NCBI GenBank assembly: GCA_019359095.1
Contig: JAHHHZ010000027.1
Coordinates: 62,001-126,000 of the forward strand
Origin: Pleurocapsa minor HA4230-MV1
GTDB lineage: Bacteria > Cyanobacteriota > Cyanobacteriia > Cyanobacteriales > Xenococcaceae
Direction of reading: 5' to 3'
Length of the DNA stretch: 64,000 bases
A program made the position numbers and the translations under genes. Numbering within the stretch: position 1 is the stretch's first letter; each line of letters opens with the position of its first letter. The notes beneath the pieces are model-generated. The model ran no database searches. It saw only the letters and a list, made by a program, of their open reading frames with translations, and was not told the DNA's origin. Positions 43,034-52,606 of the stretch are shown piece after piece.

Positions 43034-43106
43034 TGCCGGGACGCAGACTTGAACTGCGGACACATGGATTTTCAATCCATTGCTCTACCACCTGAGCTAT
43101 CCTGGC
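43034..43106 (-). tRNA. tRNA-Phe (GAA), acceptor stem with A-C mismatch
   Basis: A 73-base cloverleaf on the minus strand. The anticodon arm is ATGGA-TTGAAAA-TCCAT, giving GAA. The T arm CGCAG-TTCAAGT-CTGCG is perfect. The acceptor is GCCAGGA against TCCCGGC, leaving A4 opposite C69; other cyanobacterial tRNA-Phe genes usually have T there. CCA is not encoded. Confidence 0.93.
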
Positions 43107-43190
43107 TTGCGTTTTTTTGCGCTTAATCAATGTAGCAGACTGAATGTCTAATTTGCAACCCTATTTGCAAAATAATTATGCTGCTTGTTA

Positions 43191-43217
43191 TATTTCAACA
43201 GATATTCACACTATAAT
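43191..43217 (+). promoter_or_regulatory. Metallothionein promoter with SmtB-like operator
   Basis: TATAAT (43212-43217) is a perfect -10 hexamer, 34 bp before the start codon. The sequence TCAACAGATATTCA just upstream differs at one position from the TGAACAGATATTCA-type operator of SmtB/ZiaR repressors. A MerR-type site is the alternative, since the nearest metal regulator is MerR-like. Seen directly; regulator is inferred. Confidence 0.45.
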
Positions 43218-43251
43218 AAACGTAATTTCTAGTAAAAAAGAGGGCCATCCT

Positions 43252-43416
43252 ATGACAAATGCCACTGTAGTAAAATGCGCTTGCGATCGCTGTCATTGCG
43301 AAATTTCTTTAGAGAATGCCATCAAAAAGAACGAGCAATATTATTGTTGTGAGGCTTGCGCCAACGGACATACTGAGGATCAAAGCTGCAAAATGTCAGA
43401 TTGCCACTGTGGTTAA
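43252..43416 (+). CDS. smtA: SmtA/BmtA-type metallothionein
   Basis: A 54-residue zinc/cadmium-binding protein with ten cysteines and three histidines (CACDRCHC near the N-terminus, YCCEAC in the middle, SCKMSDCHCG at the end). The pattern and the central YYCCEACANGHT segment match Synechococcus SmtA (YYCSEACADGHT). It buffers or stores divalent metals in the cytoplasm. I start at the ATG at 43252; a longer frame from 43144 includes the promoter and is unlikely. The MerR-family gene upstream is a natural candidate regulator. A palindrome of AT-rich TTAATAATTA follows the stop. Confidence 0.94.
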   Translation: MTNATVVKCACDRCHCEISLENAIKKNEQYYCCEACANGHTEDQSCKMSDCHCG

Positions 43417-43446
43417 TAATTAGTAATTAATCATTAATAATTAATT

Positions 43447-43695
43447 ATGTCCATAGCACCAGATCAATATCTATCTCCTGAAGAATCAGCCGATATTGAT
43501 GCGGCATTACTTTCTAGTAGCGAAAAGTTTCTCACTCGCCTGACTATTTCCTCTCAAAGGTTATTGCAGGCGATCGCTCAAGATTATCAAATAGGAATTG
43601 CCGAACTAACCCACACTCAGATTATTCAATGGTTTGAAAATGATAGTAAAGCCAAACGAGAGCAAGGAGATGATGCAGGAACTCTAAAATGGTAG
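43447..43695 (+). CDS. Small conserved hypothetical protein
   Basis: An 82-residue soluble, helical, acidic protein starting MSIAPDQYLSPEESADIDAALLSSSEKFLTRL and ending DDAGTLKW. No signature is known to me. It begins 30 bp after the metallothionein stop on the same strand, so it may share its transcript. The next gene, ispG, is about 110 bp on. The frame is intact and of ordinary composition. A link to metal handling is possible only by position. Confidence 0.6.
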   Translation: MSIAPDQYLSPEESADIDAALLSSSEKFLTRLTISSQRLLQAIAQDYQIGIAELTHTQIIQWFENDSKAKREQGDDAGTLKW

Positions 43696-43808
43696 TTAAA
43701 CCCAGCCTTAATCAACAATAGACGACAGCTGATTAAAGTCATAACCCCTTAGCTTTACAATAGAATCTAGACTAAATAAATTCTTAATAGAGCAATACTT
43801 GACTCGTT

Positions 43809-45026
43809 ATGCAAACTCTGGATAATCTTAATCTTACTAACACCCCAGCTTTTGATACCACTATCCATAGGCGAAAAACGCGAGGGGTAAAAGTTGGTGA
43901 CATTACTATCGGTGGTGGCAATCCAGTGGTAGTACAGTCGATGATTAACGAAGATACTTTAGATATTGATGGCTCAGTTGCCGCAATCCGCCGTCTGCAT
44001 GAAATTGGCTGTGAAATTGTCAGAGTGACCGTCCCCAGCATGGCTCATGCTAAAGCCTTAGCTGAAATAAAGCAAAAATTAGCCCAGACTTATCAAGCAG
44101 TCCCTTTAGTCGCAGATGTCCACCACAACGGCATGAAAATCGCCTTGGAAGTGGCTAAGCATGTCGATAAGGTGCGAATTAACCCAGGTTTATACGTCTT
44201 TGAAAAACCCAAAAGCGATCGCACTGAATACACTCCCACCGAATTTGCGGAAATTGGTAGCAAAATTCGTGAAACTTTAGAACCTTTGGTTGTCTCACTG
44301 CGAGATCAAGGTAAGGCGATGCGCATTGGGGTTAACCATGGCTCTCTCTCAGAAAGGATGCTGTTTACCTACGGTGATACTCCTGAAGGGATGGTAGAGT
44401 CGGCGCTAGAGTTTATTAAAATCTGTGAATCACTAGAGTTTTACAATATTGTTCTGTCTCTTAAAGCTTCTCGCGTTCCTGTCATGCTGGCAGCCTATCG
44501 CCTCATGGTACAGCGCATGAATGAGTTGGGTATGGAGTATCCCTTACACTTGGGGGTTACAGAAGCGGGAGATGGCGAGTATGGCAGGATTAAATCTACG
44601 GCGGGCATTGGGACTCTCTTAGCTCAAGGCATTGGCGATACAATTCGCGTGTCTTTAACTGAATCACCAGAGAAAGAAATCCCTGTTTGCTATAGCATCT
44701 TGCAAGCATTGGGACTCCGCAAAACAATGGTAGAGTATGTTGCTTGTCCTTCCTGTGGTCGAACTCTATTTAACCTCGAAGAAGTGCTGCATAAAGTACG
44801 CGAGGCAACCAAGCATCTAACAGGTTTAGATATTGCTGTAATGGGCTGTATTGTCAATGGCCCAGGGGAAATGGCAGATGCCGATTATGGTTATGTTGGT
44901 AAGCAGCCTGGCTATATTTCTCTTTATCGTGGTCGAGAAGAAATTAAAAAAGTTCCTCAAGATCGAGGGGTAGCGGAATTAATTAATTTAATCAAGTCTG
45001 ACGATCGCTGGGTTGAACCAGATTAG
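43809..45026 (+). CDS. ispG: 4-hydroxy-3-methylbut-2-enyl diphosphate synthase (ferredoxin)
   Basis: A 405-residue [4Fe-4S] enzyme of the MEP isoprenoid pathway, feeding carotenoid, chlorophyll phytyl and quinone side chains. The TIM-barrel part has [24 protein letters not shown] and RINPGLY. The cluster-binding end shows [15 protein letters not shown], then [30 protein letters not shown], giving the three cysteines. In cyanobacteria the electron donor is ferredoxin. The gene ends 35 bp inside the convergent DUF2243 gene. Promoter lies after the 43447 gene. Confidence 0.96.
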   Translation: MQTLDNLNLTNTPAFDTTIHRRKTRGVKVGDITIGGGNPVVVQSMINEDTLDIDGSVAAIRRLHEIGCEIVRVTVPSMAHAKALAEIKQKLAQTYQAVPLVADVHHNGMKIALEVAKHVDKVRINPGLYVFEKPKSDRTEYTPTEFAEIGSKIRETLEPLVVSLRDQGKAMRIGVNHGSLSERMLFTYGDTPEGMVESALEFIKICESLEFYNIVLSLKASRVPVMLAAYRLMVQRMNELGMEYPLHLGVTEAGDGEYGRIKSTAGIGTLLAQGIGDTIRVSLTESPEKEIPVCYSILQALGLRKTMVEYVACPSCGRTLFNLEEVLHKVREATKHLTGLDIAVMGCIVNGPGEMADADYGYVGKQPGYISLYRGREEIKKVPQDRGVAELINLIKSDDRWVEPD

Positions 45027-45495
45027 ACTCAGTTACACGCTCTCGATTGATAATAAACCAGCCAACTAATATAGACATAACACCTGCACCAATAAAGCCT
45101 AAATCCCAAGCGAGTTGGTGCGCGCCTGGTTTTACATGGTGAATTTGCAAAATATGATGGCTAAGAATCCCTTCTACAACATTAAACATTCCCGCACCGA
45201 TACAGAATGCACCAATGAAAACTGATGTAGATAACTCAACGTCATCCCGTTTAACTGCTATCCACAGAGTAATTATGCCAGTCAGCGTCATAATCCAGTC
45301 AAAGAGGTGAAACAAACCATCGCCTAAAGTATTTAATTCTAAACCCGCCACAGTGTTGCTACTTTCAATGTTGGTAAACATATGATGCCACTGTAGTAGT
45401 TGATGAAAAAAAATACCATCAAAAAAGCCACCTTGTCCTAAACCTAAGAATATTCCTGCCAGAAATAAAGAGCGATGATGATTAATAATATTCAT
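44992..45495 (-). CDS. DUF2243 membrane protein
   Basis: A 167-residue integral membrane protein with four predicted helices. It carries the DUF2243 pattern: [26 protein letters not shown] near the N-terminus and [16 protein letters not shown] in the middle, with repeated HH and His-x-x-His positions ([19 protein letters not shown]) that could bind metal or haem. Function is unknown in all members I know. Its 3' end overlaps the 3' end of ispG by 35 bp in convergent orientation, so transcription of one can affect the other. The start is 337 bp from thiC, divergent. Confidence 0.85.
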   Translation of the reverse strand: MNIINHHRSLFLAGIFLGLGQGGFFDGIFFHQLLQWHHMFTNIESSNTVAGLELNTLGDGLFHLFDWIMTLTGIITLWIAVKRDDVELSTSVFIGAFCIGAGMFNVVEGILSHHILQIHHVKPGAHQLAWDLGFIGAGVMSILVGWFIINRERVTESNLVQPSDRQT

Positions 45496-45735
45496 TGTTT
45501 CTATGCTAATTAAGATTCAAATGTTGTTGATTTACAGCTGCTGATTGAAGAATTATTAAACTAGGTCGTCAAAAAAAAATAGCGATCGCTTTGCGCTAAT
45601 CTTTAAAGAGCAATTATGGCGTTCTTAATTATTATTATTACAAAGGCTTTTTAAGAAATAATGCTTTGGGTGAAGAAATAATTACTTCGGTTCTCAGCAG
45701 AAATTGTCACTGGTAAATAATGTTAGAATTCCCAT

Positions 45736-47218
<1,483 letters not shown>

Positions 47219-47241
47219 TAGGTTAGTCAATAGTAATTATG

Positions 47242-47269
47242 GAGTAAGTATTCACTTACTCTTTTTTTT
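47242..47269 (+). terminator. Rho-independent terminator of thiC
   Basis: GAGTAAG pairs with CTTACTC (7 bp, 6-base loop), followed by eight T residues. Confidence 0.85.
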
Positions 47270-47342
47270 AGGCAAAAAAGCTGCTACAAAAAATGCCGAT
47301 CTGAGTCGTTAAAATTAATCTAGATGACCTTGAGGTGCGACC

Positions 47343-47636
47343 ATGACTCTCGATGATTTGACTCCAGCCCTAAAAGAAAAAATTAAAGAAATTGCAGCTC
47401 AACATGGAGCTTTTAACGTGCGGATATTTGGTTCTGTCGCCAGAGGACAAGCCGATCAAAACAGCGATCTAGATTTGCTAGTAGATTACGATTTAAATAA
47501 AATTAGCCCCTGGTTTCCCGTGCGGCTAATACGAGATCTGGAAAATTTACTAGGCATTAAAGTGGATGTAGTAACCACCGAAGGACTAAAAGACAGAATC
47601 CGCAAAGAAGTTTTGCAAAACTCTTTAATCCTATGA
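47343..47636 (+). CDS. mntA: MNT-type nucleotidyltransferase antitoxin MntA
   Basis: A 97-residue minimal nucleotidyltransferase with the motif GSVARGQADQNSDLDLLVDYD, giving GS-x10-D-x-D (Ser31, Asp42, Asp44). In HEPN/MNT systems this enzyme adds AMP groups to the toxin and silences it. It starts 10 bases after an AGGTGC tract. The downstream HepT-like gene overlaps it by four bases (ATGA), the usual coupled layout. It is part of a type VII toxin-antitoxin pair. Codon use is slightly more A/T-rich than thiC, consistent with a mobile accessory module, though this is only an impression. Confidence 0.92.
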   Translation: MTLDDLTPALKEKIKEIAAQHGAFNVRIFGSVARGQADQNSDLDLLVDYDLNKISPWFPVRLIRDLENLLGIKVDVVTTEGLKDRIRKEVLQNSLIL

Positions 47637-47965
47637 GAAATGATCGAGAAAGAATAGGAGATATTCAAGAAGCAATTAATAAAATTGAAAAGTACGCAAT
47701 TAAGGGAAAAACAGAATTTTTTGCCAATGAACTTATACAAAGCTGGATAATTTTACAATTACAAATCATTGGTGAAGCTGCGCGAGCGATGACTCCTGAC
47801 ACCCATCAACAATATCAAAAAATTAACTGGCGAGACATAATAGATTTTCGCAACTTATTAGTTCACGAATACTTTCGGGTAGATTTAAAAATTATCTGGC
47901 AAATAATCGAGCAAGAAATACCAACTCTCAAAAAAGAAATTGATTTAATTCTTAAACAAGACTAA
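47633..47965 (+). CDS. hepT: HEPN-domain toxin HepT (DUF86)
   Basis: A 110-residue all-helical HEPN protein. The RNase motif R-x4-H-x-Y reads DFRNLLVHEYF (Arg73, His78, Tyr80); the tyrosine is the site AMPylated by MntA. It overlaps mntA by four bases. Such toxins cleave tRNA or other RNA when unmodified. The pair is complete, so it is probably active. The aminoglycoside-phosphotransferase-like gene at 48040 is a separate unit 75 bp on. Confidence 0.92.
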   Translation: MRNDRERIGDIQEAINKIEKYAIKGKTEFFANELIQSWIILQLQIIGEAARAMTPDTHQQYQKINWRDIIDFRNLLVHEYFRVDLKIIWQIIEQEIPTLKKEIDLILKQD

Positions 47966-48039
47966 TCCAAGCAATTGCTTTACTCGCATTAGCTTAAATA
48001 TACGATCGCACTAATACTTTTTCTACTTTAACCAAGTTA

Positions 48040-48810
48040 ATGAACTTTTCTGATGACTGGACTCCTCTTGTTGGAGGAAATGTAAATTTAGTTGCCCTCA
48101 AGGGTAATGTAGTTCGACGTAAGCTTACACCAGTTAGCCCTGCTATTCACCAACTACTAAAATATCTAGAAGCCAAAAATTTTCTATCCGTTCCTAGGCT
48201 TCTCGACAGTGATGACGAATATGAATATTTTTCGTATTTTCCTGGCAAAGCAATTTTTAGACCTTGGTGTGACGCAATTAAAACTGATGAATTTATCGCA
48301 CAATTAGGTGAGTGGCTCAAAAATTATCATGAGGTTGTGGTTGATTTTAGGTTAAAAGGCGATGTTCATTTTAATTGGGGATTTACTTTCCCAGAGGCTG
48401 ATATGATTGTTTGCCATGGGGATTTAGGCCCTTGGAACTGTATTCAAGAAAATGGTAAATTTCAAGGTATTATCGATTGGGATTTAGCGCATTATGGCTA
48501 TGTAATGGACGATATAGCCGAGTTTGCGTTTGAATTTATTCCTTTTCAGCCCAATCTTCCAGAAATAACGGGAGAAGAGTTATCAAATGCAAGTCTTATT
48601 GAGCGTTTAGAAGTTTTTTGTCAAGCCTATGGAAATCTGAAACCTGGCAAAATTTTGGAGCATATTCCTGTTTACCTTACTCGGATGAATGCAGATTTGA
48701 GAAAACAAGCAAGCTTAGGTATTGAACCTTTTGTTTCTTTTGTCGCAGGAGGTATTGCTGATAAATTAGATCGGCATAAAGCCTATGTATTGTCGCATTG
48801 GTTAAATTAG
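48040..48810 (+). CDS. APH-family small-molecule phosphotransferase
   Basis: A 256-residue kinase of the aminoglycoside/choline phosphotransferase fold. The catalytic loop is VCHGDLGPWNCI (His126, Asp128, Asn133), and GIIDWDLAHYGY holds the metal Asp146. The substrate is unknown: the family covers aminoglycosides, choline, homoserine, fructosamine and others. It is not close to a resistance cassette, and no mobile element other than the nearby MITE is seen, so a housekeeping or metabolite-repair role is as likely as resistance. The start is the ATG at 48040. Confidence 0.85.
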   Translation: MNFSDDWTPLVGGNVNLVALKGNVVRRKLTPVSPAIHQLLKYLEAKNFLSVPRLLDSDDEYEYFSYFPGKAIFRPWCDAIKTDEFIAQLGEWLKNYHEVVVDFRLKGDVHFNWGFTFPEADMIVCHGDLGPWNCIQENGKFQGIIDWDLAHYGYVMDDIAEFAFEFIPFQPNLPEITGEELSNASLIERLEVFCQAYGNLKPGKILEHIPVYLTRMNADLRKQASLGIEPFVSFVAGGIADKLDRHKAYVLSHWLN

Positions 48811-48895
48811 TAGAATAATACATCTTGTGTATAAAATTATTCGCCTTACATTTGGTAATAATTTCAGGAATTTGTAGGTCGATAAATTCTACTCA

Positions 48896-49147
48896 GAGGA
48901 TGTCTGAGAACTCAATTCTGTTATGCTTAGACCCTAGCAGATCCCCCCTAGCCCACGGCAGTCGCTACAACGGAGGAAACCTCCGCAACGCGCTGCCTCC
49001 CCTTAACAAGGGGGGAATCGGAATCAAAGTCCCCCTTAACAAGGGGAGCCACTGCGGTCTTGGGGTCTCCCCAAGTAGAGCAAGTGGCATGGATTTAGGG
49101 GGATCTACCCACTGGAAACGTAGCAATTAGACTTTTCAGATATCCTC
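48896..49147. mobile_element. MITE-like element, copy 2 (with nested insert)
   Basis: A 252-bp reverse-orientation copy of 15591-15797. It starts GAGGATGTCTGAGAAC and ends GACTTTTCAGATATCCTC. Compared with copy 1 it has an extra stretch of about 46 bp near 49048-49093 (GCCACTGCGGTCTTGGGGTCT...GTGGC), itself a long hairpin. TCA lies on both sides and may be the target duplication. A plus-strand frame with the same MSENSILLCLDPSRSPLAHG start spans it; I regard that as a repeat by-product. Confidence 0.8.
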
Positions 49148-49222
49148 TCAAACTGCGATCGCTTTTTCCTAAGCAATATAAGTTCGACAAAATTAAACAA
49201 CAGTATCAGGTTTGGTTAAGCT

Positions 49223-50083
49223 CTATTGAAGTACCATGGAGGATTTTGCTAAAATCTTCTGTACTCGTTCGATAACTGTGGTTAAATACGCGTAATCTGG
49301 CAGTGGTTCATTGGGTAGATAGCCAGCACTAGAGGCAATGAAAGAGGGAGTATCGCGTAACGCCAATCTAATTTGCTCCTGTTGATTCCGCTCTAGGCGA
49401 TCGCTAATGAGAATTGCTCCTGAAGGTACGTTGTGGCGATCGAGGTAAATAACCTTAAATTGGTTAGGTTTGTAGTCTTGCTTGAGCAGATTAAAGTCTT
49501 CTAGAGATAAAGCACCTGCGGTAATTTGATTTTGGTCGAGCAGTTGCAAAATATCTTTGGGAGTAGAAGCGAATAGTACCTTTTTAAAATTCAGTCCATA
49601 TAAATTAAAGATTGGTAGATAATATCCTGTAGCCGAGCCTTTCTGTCCTAAAGCAATAGTTTGTGCTGCTAAATCCTGACGACTTTTGACGATTGAATCT
49701 TGTTTGGTAACAATGACTGAACGACTCTGATCTTTACCTTCTAGGGGAACTAATGGTTCGTAGTTATATTGCGTAATGGCGATCGCTGCTAATCCTGGAG
49801 GTGCGAAGACTAAATCCCACTTTTTACCTGAAATTTGGTTTAAAGCACGGACTTCATTATAGGCTGGCTCAAGCTCAATTAAACTATTTTGCTGTGTTCC
49901 TAAATACTCTTGAAAATCTTGATATTGTTGGAGCGATTTTTCATTTTCACCGTAGCTAACTACACCGACACTAAGCTTATCAATGCTAGTCTGCTTGGGG
50001 CGATTATCCTTGGGATCTGCTCCGCGATCGCAAGCTATCAAAGTAAATATAATTATTGCTAATACAGTATGTTGTAAGCGCAT
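49223..50083 (-). CDS. PhnD-like periplasmic-binding lipoprotein
   Basis: A 286-residue solute-binding protein of the phosphate/phosphonate-binding (PhnD-like) class II fold. The signal peptide ends in a lipobox (IIFTLIAC, Cys18), so it should be anchored to the outer face of the plasma membrane. The motif KLSVGVVSYGENEKSLQQYQDFQEYL is typical. No permease or ATPase gene is adjacent. The neighbours, a haem-type receptor and a Ser/Thr kinase, suggest that it senses a ligand for a signalling system instead of feeding a transporter. It is divergent from the receptor gene by 120 bp. Confidence 0.85.
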   Translation of the reverse strand: MRLQHTVLAIIIFTLIACDRGADPKDNRPKQTSIDKLSVGVVSYGENEKSLQQYQDFQEYLGTQQNSLIELEPAYNEVRALNQISGKKWDLVFAPPGLAAIAITQYNYEPLVPLEGKDQSRSVIVTKQDSIVKSRQDLAAQTIALGQKGSATGYYLPIFNLYGLNFKKVLFASTPKDILQLLDQNQITAGALSLEDFNLLKQDYKPNQFKVIYLDRHNVPSGAILISDRLERNQQEQIRLALRDTPSFIASSAGYLPNEPLPDYAYLTTVIERVQKILAKSSMVLQ

Positions 50084-50203
50084 ATTATTGAGATTTCTTG
50101 CATAATGAGCGATTTTCTTTTACTTTTTTTATTAAACCAATATTCAGTATGTCAATACAATGTAAACAGAAAATTTTAAACTATAAAAACTGCGATAGAT
50201 CAA

Positions 50204-51097
50204 ATGTATAAAAATCTTAAATTAGGGTTTAAGCTCAATATTCTTTTAGCAATAATTTTATTATCGCTGACTATAGCAATGGGACTTGTTTTATCTAGAA
50301 CTCTGCAAAATTATGCCGAGCAGGTGATTGTCGATGAAGCGTCAATGCTAATGGCAACCATGAATTCAGTTCGTAATTATACTGATACCCAGGTTAATCC
50401 CGAACTGTCAGCTCGTCTGGAAACAGAACAAATTTTTTTACCCCAAACAGTTCCTGCTTATTCTGCTAGAGAAGTTTTTGAGCATTTACGTTCTGAAGAA
50501 CAATATAATCAATTTTTTTATAAAGAAGCAACCCTTAATCCAACTAATCTTCGAGATAAGGCAGATGAGTTTGAAGCTGAAATTATCCAGTCTTTTAAAG
50601 ATACTTCTACTAAACAAAAACAGGGTTTTCGTTCAATTCCTGGAGGAGAAATTTTTTATATTGCTCATCCTTTAAAAATTGAAAAAGAAAGTTGTTTGCG
50701 CTGTCATAGTACACCAAATATAGCCCCTGCAAGCTTAATTACCTCTTATGGTAGCGATAATGGTTTTGGTTGGAAACTTAATGAAATTGTGGGAGCACAG
50801 ATTATTTCTGTACCATCTAGTCAGGTTTTTGATGAGGCTAGGCAGCTGCGTTATTTGTTAATTGGTAAGGTAGTGATCTTTTTGCTGCTAGCTAGTATTC
50901 TACTTAATTTATTTCTCAAATTTGCGATTACCGACCCGCTAAAAAAAATGTCTTATTCTTCTAAACAGCTTAGTATGGGAGATATGGAGATTGAATTCGA
51001 GCAAAAGACTAACGATGAGATTGGTATCTTAGCAGCCTCCCTTAATCGCTTAAAAGTTAGTTTAAAAATGGCAATGGAAATGTTAGAAAATCAATAG
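50204..51097 (+). CDS. Tll0287-like haem receptor ending in a HAMP domain
   Basis: A 297-residue membrane receptor. TM1 is near residues 8-32 and TM2 near 217-241, with an extracytoplasmic DUF3365/Tll0287-like domain between them. That domain has a single haem-type motif CLRCH (Cys164, Cys167, His168). After TM2 there is one HAMP domain (242-295), and the protein then ends: no kinase, GGDEF or methyl-accepting output is attached. A His, redox or gas signal is plausible. It is divergent from the PhnD-like gene and convergent with the kinase gene, 6 bp away. Confidence 0.85.
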   Translation: MYKNLKLGFKLNILLAIILLSLTIAMGLVLSRTLQNYAEQVIVDEASMLMATMNSVRNYTDTQVNPELSARLETEQIFLPQTVPAYSAREVFEHLRSEEQYNQFFYKEATLNPTNLRDKADEFEAEIIQSFKDTSTKQKQGFRSIPGGEIFYIAHPLKIEKESCLRCHSTPNIAPASLITSYGSDNGFGWKLNEIVGAQIISVPSSQVFDEARQLRYLLIGKVVIFLLLASILLNLFLKFAITDPLKKMSYSSKQLSMGDMEIEFEQKTNDEIGILAASLNRLKVSLKMAMEMLENQ

Positions 51098-51103
51098 CTT
51101 TGA

Positions 51104-52294
51104 CTAAATCAACCGCTGTTTAAATTCTTTTGCCTGCTGAGAATTAGGTATAGTTTCGGCTAATGAATTGCAAAATTCGCTTTTGCTCATGTTCGGATTT
51201 TGCTTAATTATACGTTGACATATAATATTTGCCATGGGACCAATAAACTCGGTTAATTCTTGACGACAGCGTGCGATAAACTCAGGAGTTACCTTGACGT
51301 TAAAGCTAGACGATAATATTGTCGTAGTAGCAGTGTTAGCCAATGATTTTTCAGCTAGAGAATGGTCGGAAATCTCATCAAACTTCTCATCTAAAACCTG
51401 TAAGCTGGAATCGATCCCAACCGCTGCTTGAAAAATTGCTCGACTATCAGAGGGTCGTTGCGCAGGAGAAAATGCCATCATGCGATCGATTAAATCAACA
51501 AATTCTGGAGCAATATCTGGTACGGCAGAATCCCAAATCAATTTTTCTTTAATTGAATCATAAAATGTAGCTGGGTTTTGAGCAGTCAAAAGGTAGATCA
51601 TCGTACCACCCAACGCATAAAAATCTGATTGCAGTACTGCTTTGCCTCTCGCTTGCTCAATCGGCGTAAAGCCTTGGGTGATAACTTGTGTAATTTCTCC
51701 TTCTACCATCTTCTGTAGGTAGCTTTGGGTTACTTCCCTAGCCGTACCAAAATCAATTAAAGCTAGACAGCCATTGGAACGCAACATAATGTTTGAGGGT
51801 TTTATATCTCGATGAAAAAAATTTTTGTTGTGTACTTGTTCCAGAAGTAAAGCTAATTCCGCTAGCCAACGTAAAGCTCTTTTTGGTTTAATCGGCAAAT
51901 TGCCACGTTGTTTGATATATTCATTAAGGTTTAATCCCTCAATTTTCTCCATCACCAAACAATGTAAAGGTTCTTTTCTACCTACGGCAAAATAGATAAA
52001 ATACCCATCTAAGTCCGTTTTAGGTATACCAGGATGATTGAGCATCCCTAACACCTGAGCTTCCTGTTTAAATAGCTCTACATATTTAGGATGATTGTCA
52101 ATTAATACTTTGAGTACCCAAGGACGAGAATTTAAATCTAATATTTCATAAGTTGTGCCAAATCCACCTTGACCCAGTTCTTTAACTACACGATATCTTC
52201 CGTCCAACAGTAGTTCTGAGCTACATTCCTGGCAAAAAATTAGGGTGTCTGAATTATGTATTTTTTTACATTCAGGATTAATGCATAGACTCAT
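51104..52294 (-). CDS. Ser/Thr protein kinase with N-terminal zinc ribbon
   Basis: A 396-residue Hanks-type kinase. A four-cysteine zinc ribbon (Cys4, Cys9, Cys21, Cys24) opens the protein. The kinase domain has GQGGFG (41-46), Lys62, HRDIKPSN (161-168) and DFGTA (181-185), so it should be active. A roughly 60-residue C-terminal domain (TPEFIARCRQELTEFIGPMANIICQRI) is of a type shared by cyanobacterial signalling proteins. There is no membrane segment. It lies convergent with the HAMP receptor and shares the locus with the PhnD-like lipoprotein, so it may be their output; this is inference. Confidence 0.9.
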   Translation of the reverse strand: MSLCINPECKKIHNSDTLIFCQECSSELLLDGRYRVVKELGQGGFGTTYEILDLNSRPWVLKVLIDNHPKYVELFKQEAQVLGMLNHPGIPKTDLDGYFIYFAVGRKEPLHCLVMEKIEGLNLNEYIKQRGNLPIKPKRALRWLAELALLLEQVHNKNFFHRDIKPSNIMLRSNGCLALIDFGTAREVTQSYLQKMVEGEITQVITQGFTPIEQARGKAVLQSDFYALGGTMIYLLTAQNPATFYDSIKEKLIWDSAVPDIAPEFVDLIDRMMAFSPAQRPSDSRAIFQAAVGIDSSLQVLDEKFDEISDHSLAEKSLANTATTTILSSSFNVKVTPEFIARCRQELTEFIGPMANIICQRIIKQNPNMSKSEFCNSLAETIPNSQQAKEFKQRLI

Positions 52295-52470
52295 GAGCTT
52301 TAGTTAAAAATATTAAAGAAATATATTTTAGTTGGTTGAAATCTAAACATAATCAGCATAAACAAGAAGTTTAATTCCATGTTACCAAAAGCCAAAAGTT
52401 CAATTAATCATGAGAATAACTTTTGAGGCTGTTTAAGAATAGATCTAGATCAAGCGATCCGTAGGCTAGG

Positions 52471-52573
52471 CGCGTCCTAAAGGATTAGCTCCTAACGTCG
52501 CGTCACGCGGAGCTAGTGCTAAAGCACATTGTACCCTTGTGGTATACCGCTACGCATATCCTTTAGGGGAGCC
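52471..52573. repeat. Palindromic module cluster upstream of kinase gene
   Basis: Contains CGCGTCCTAAAGGATTAGC, then its mirror CGCGGAGCTAGTGC, and TATCCTTTAGGGG. It lies in the 312-bp spacer between the kinase and glycerate kinase genes; the rest of that spacer is AT-rich and holds no gene. Confidence 0.65.
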
Positions 52574-52606
52574 TAATCGCCAATTGTCTATACTCAAATA
52601 TGTTTC

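Noticed and set aside
43144-43251. N-terminal extension of the metallothionein
   Set aside because: It would place the TATAAT promoter and operator inside the coding region; the family starts at MTNATVVKCAC.
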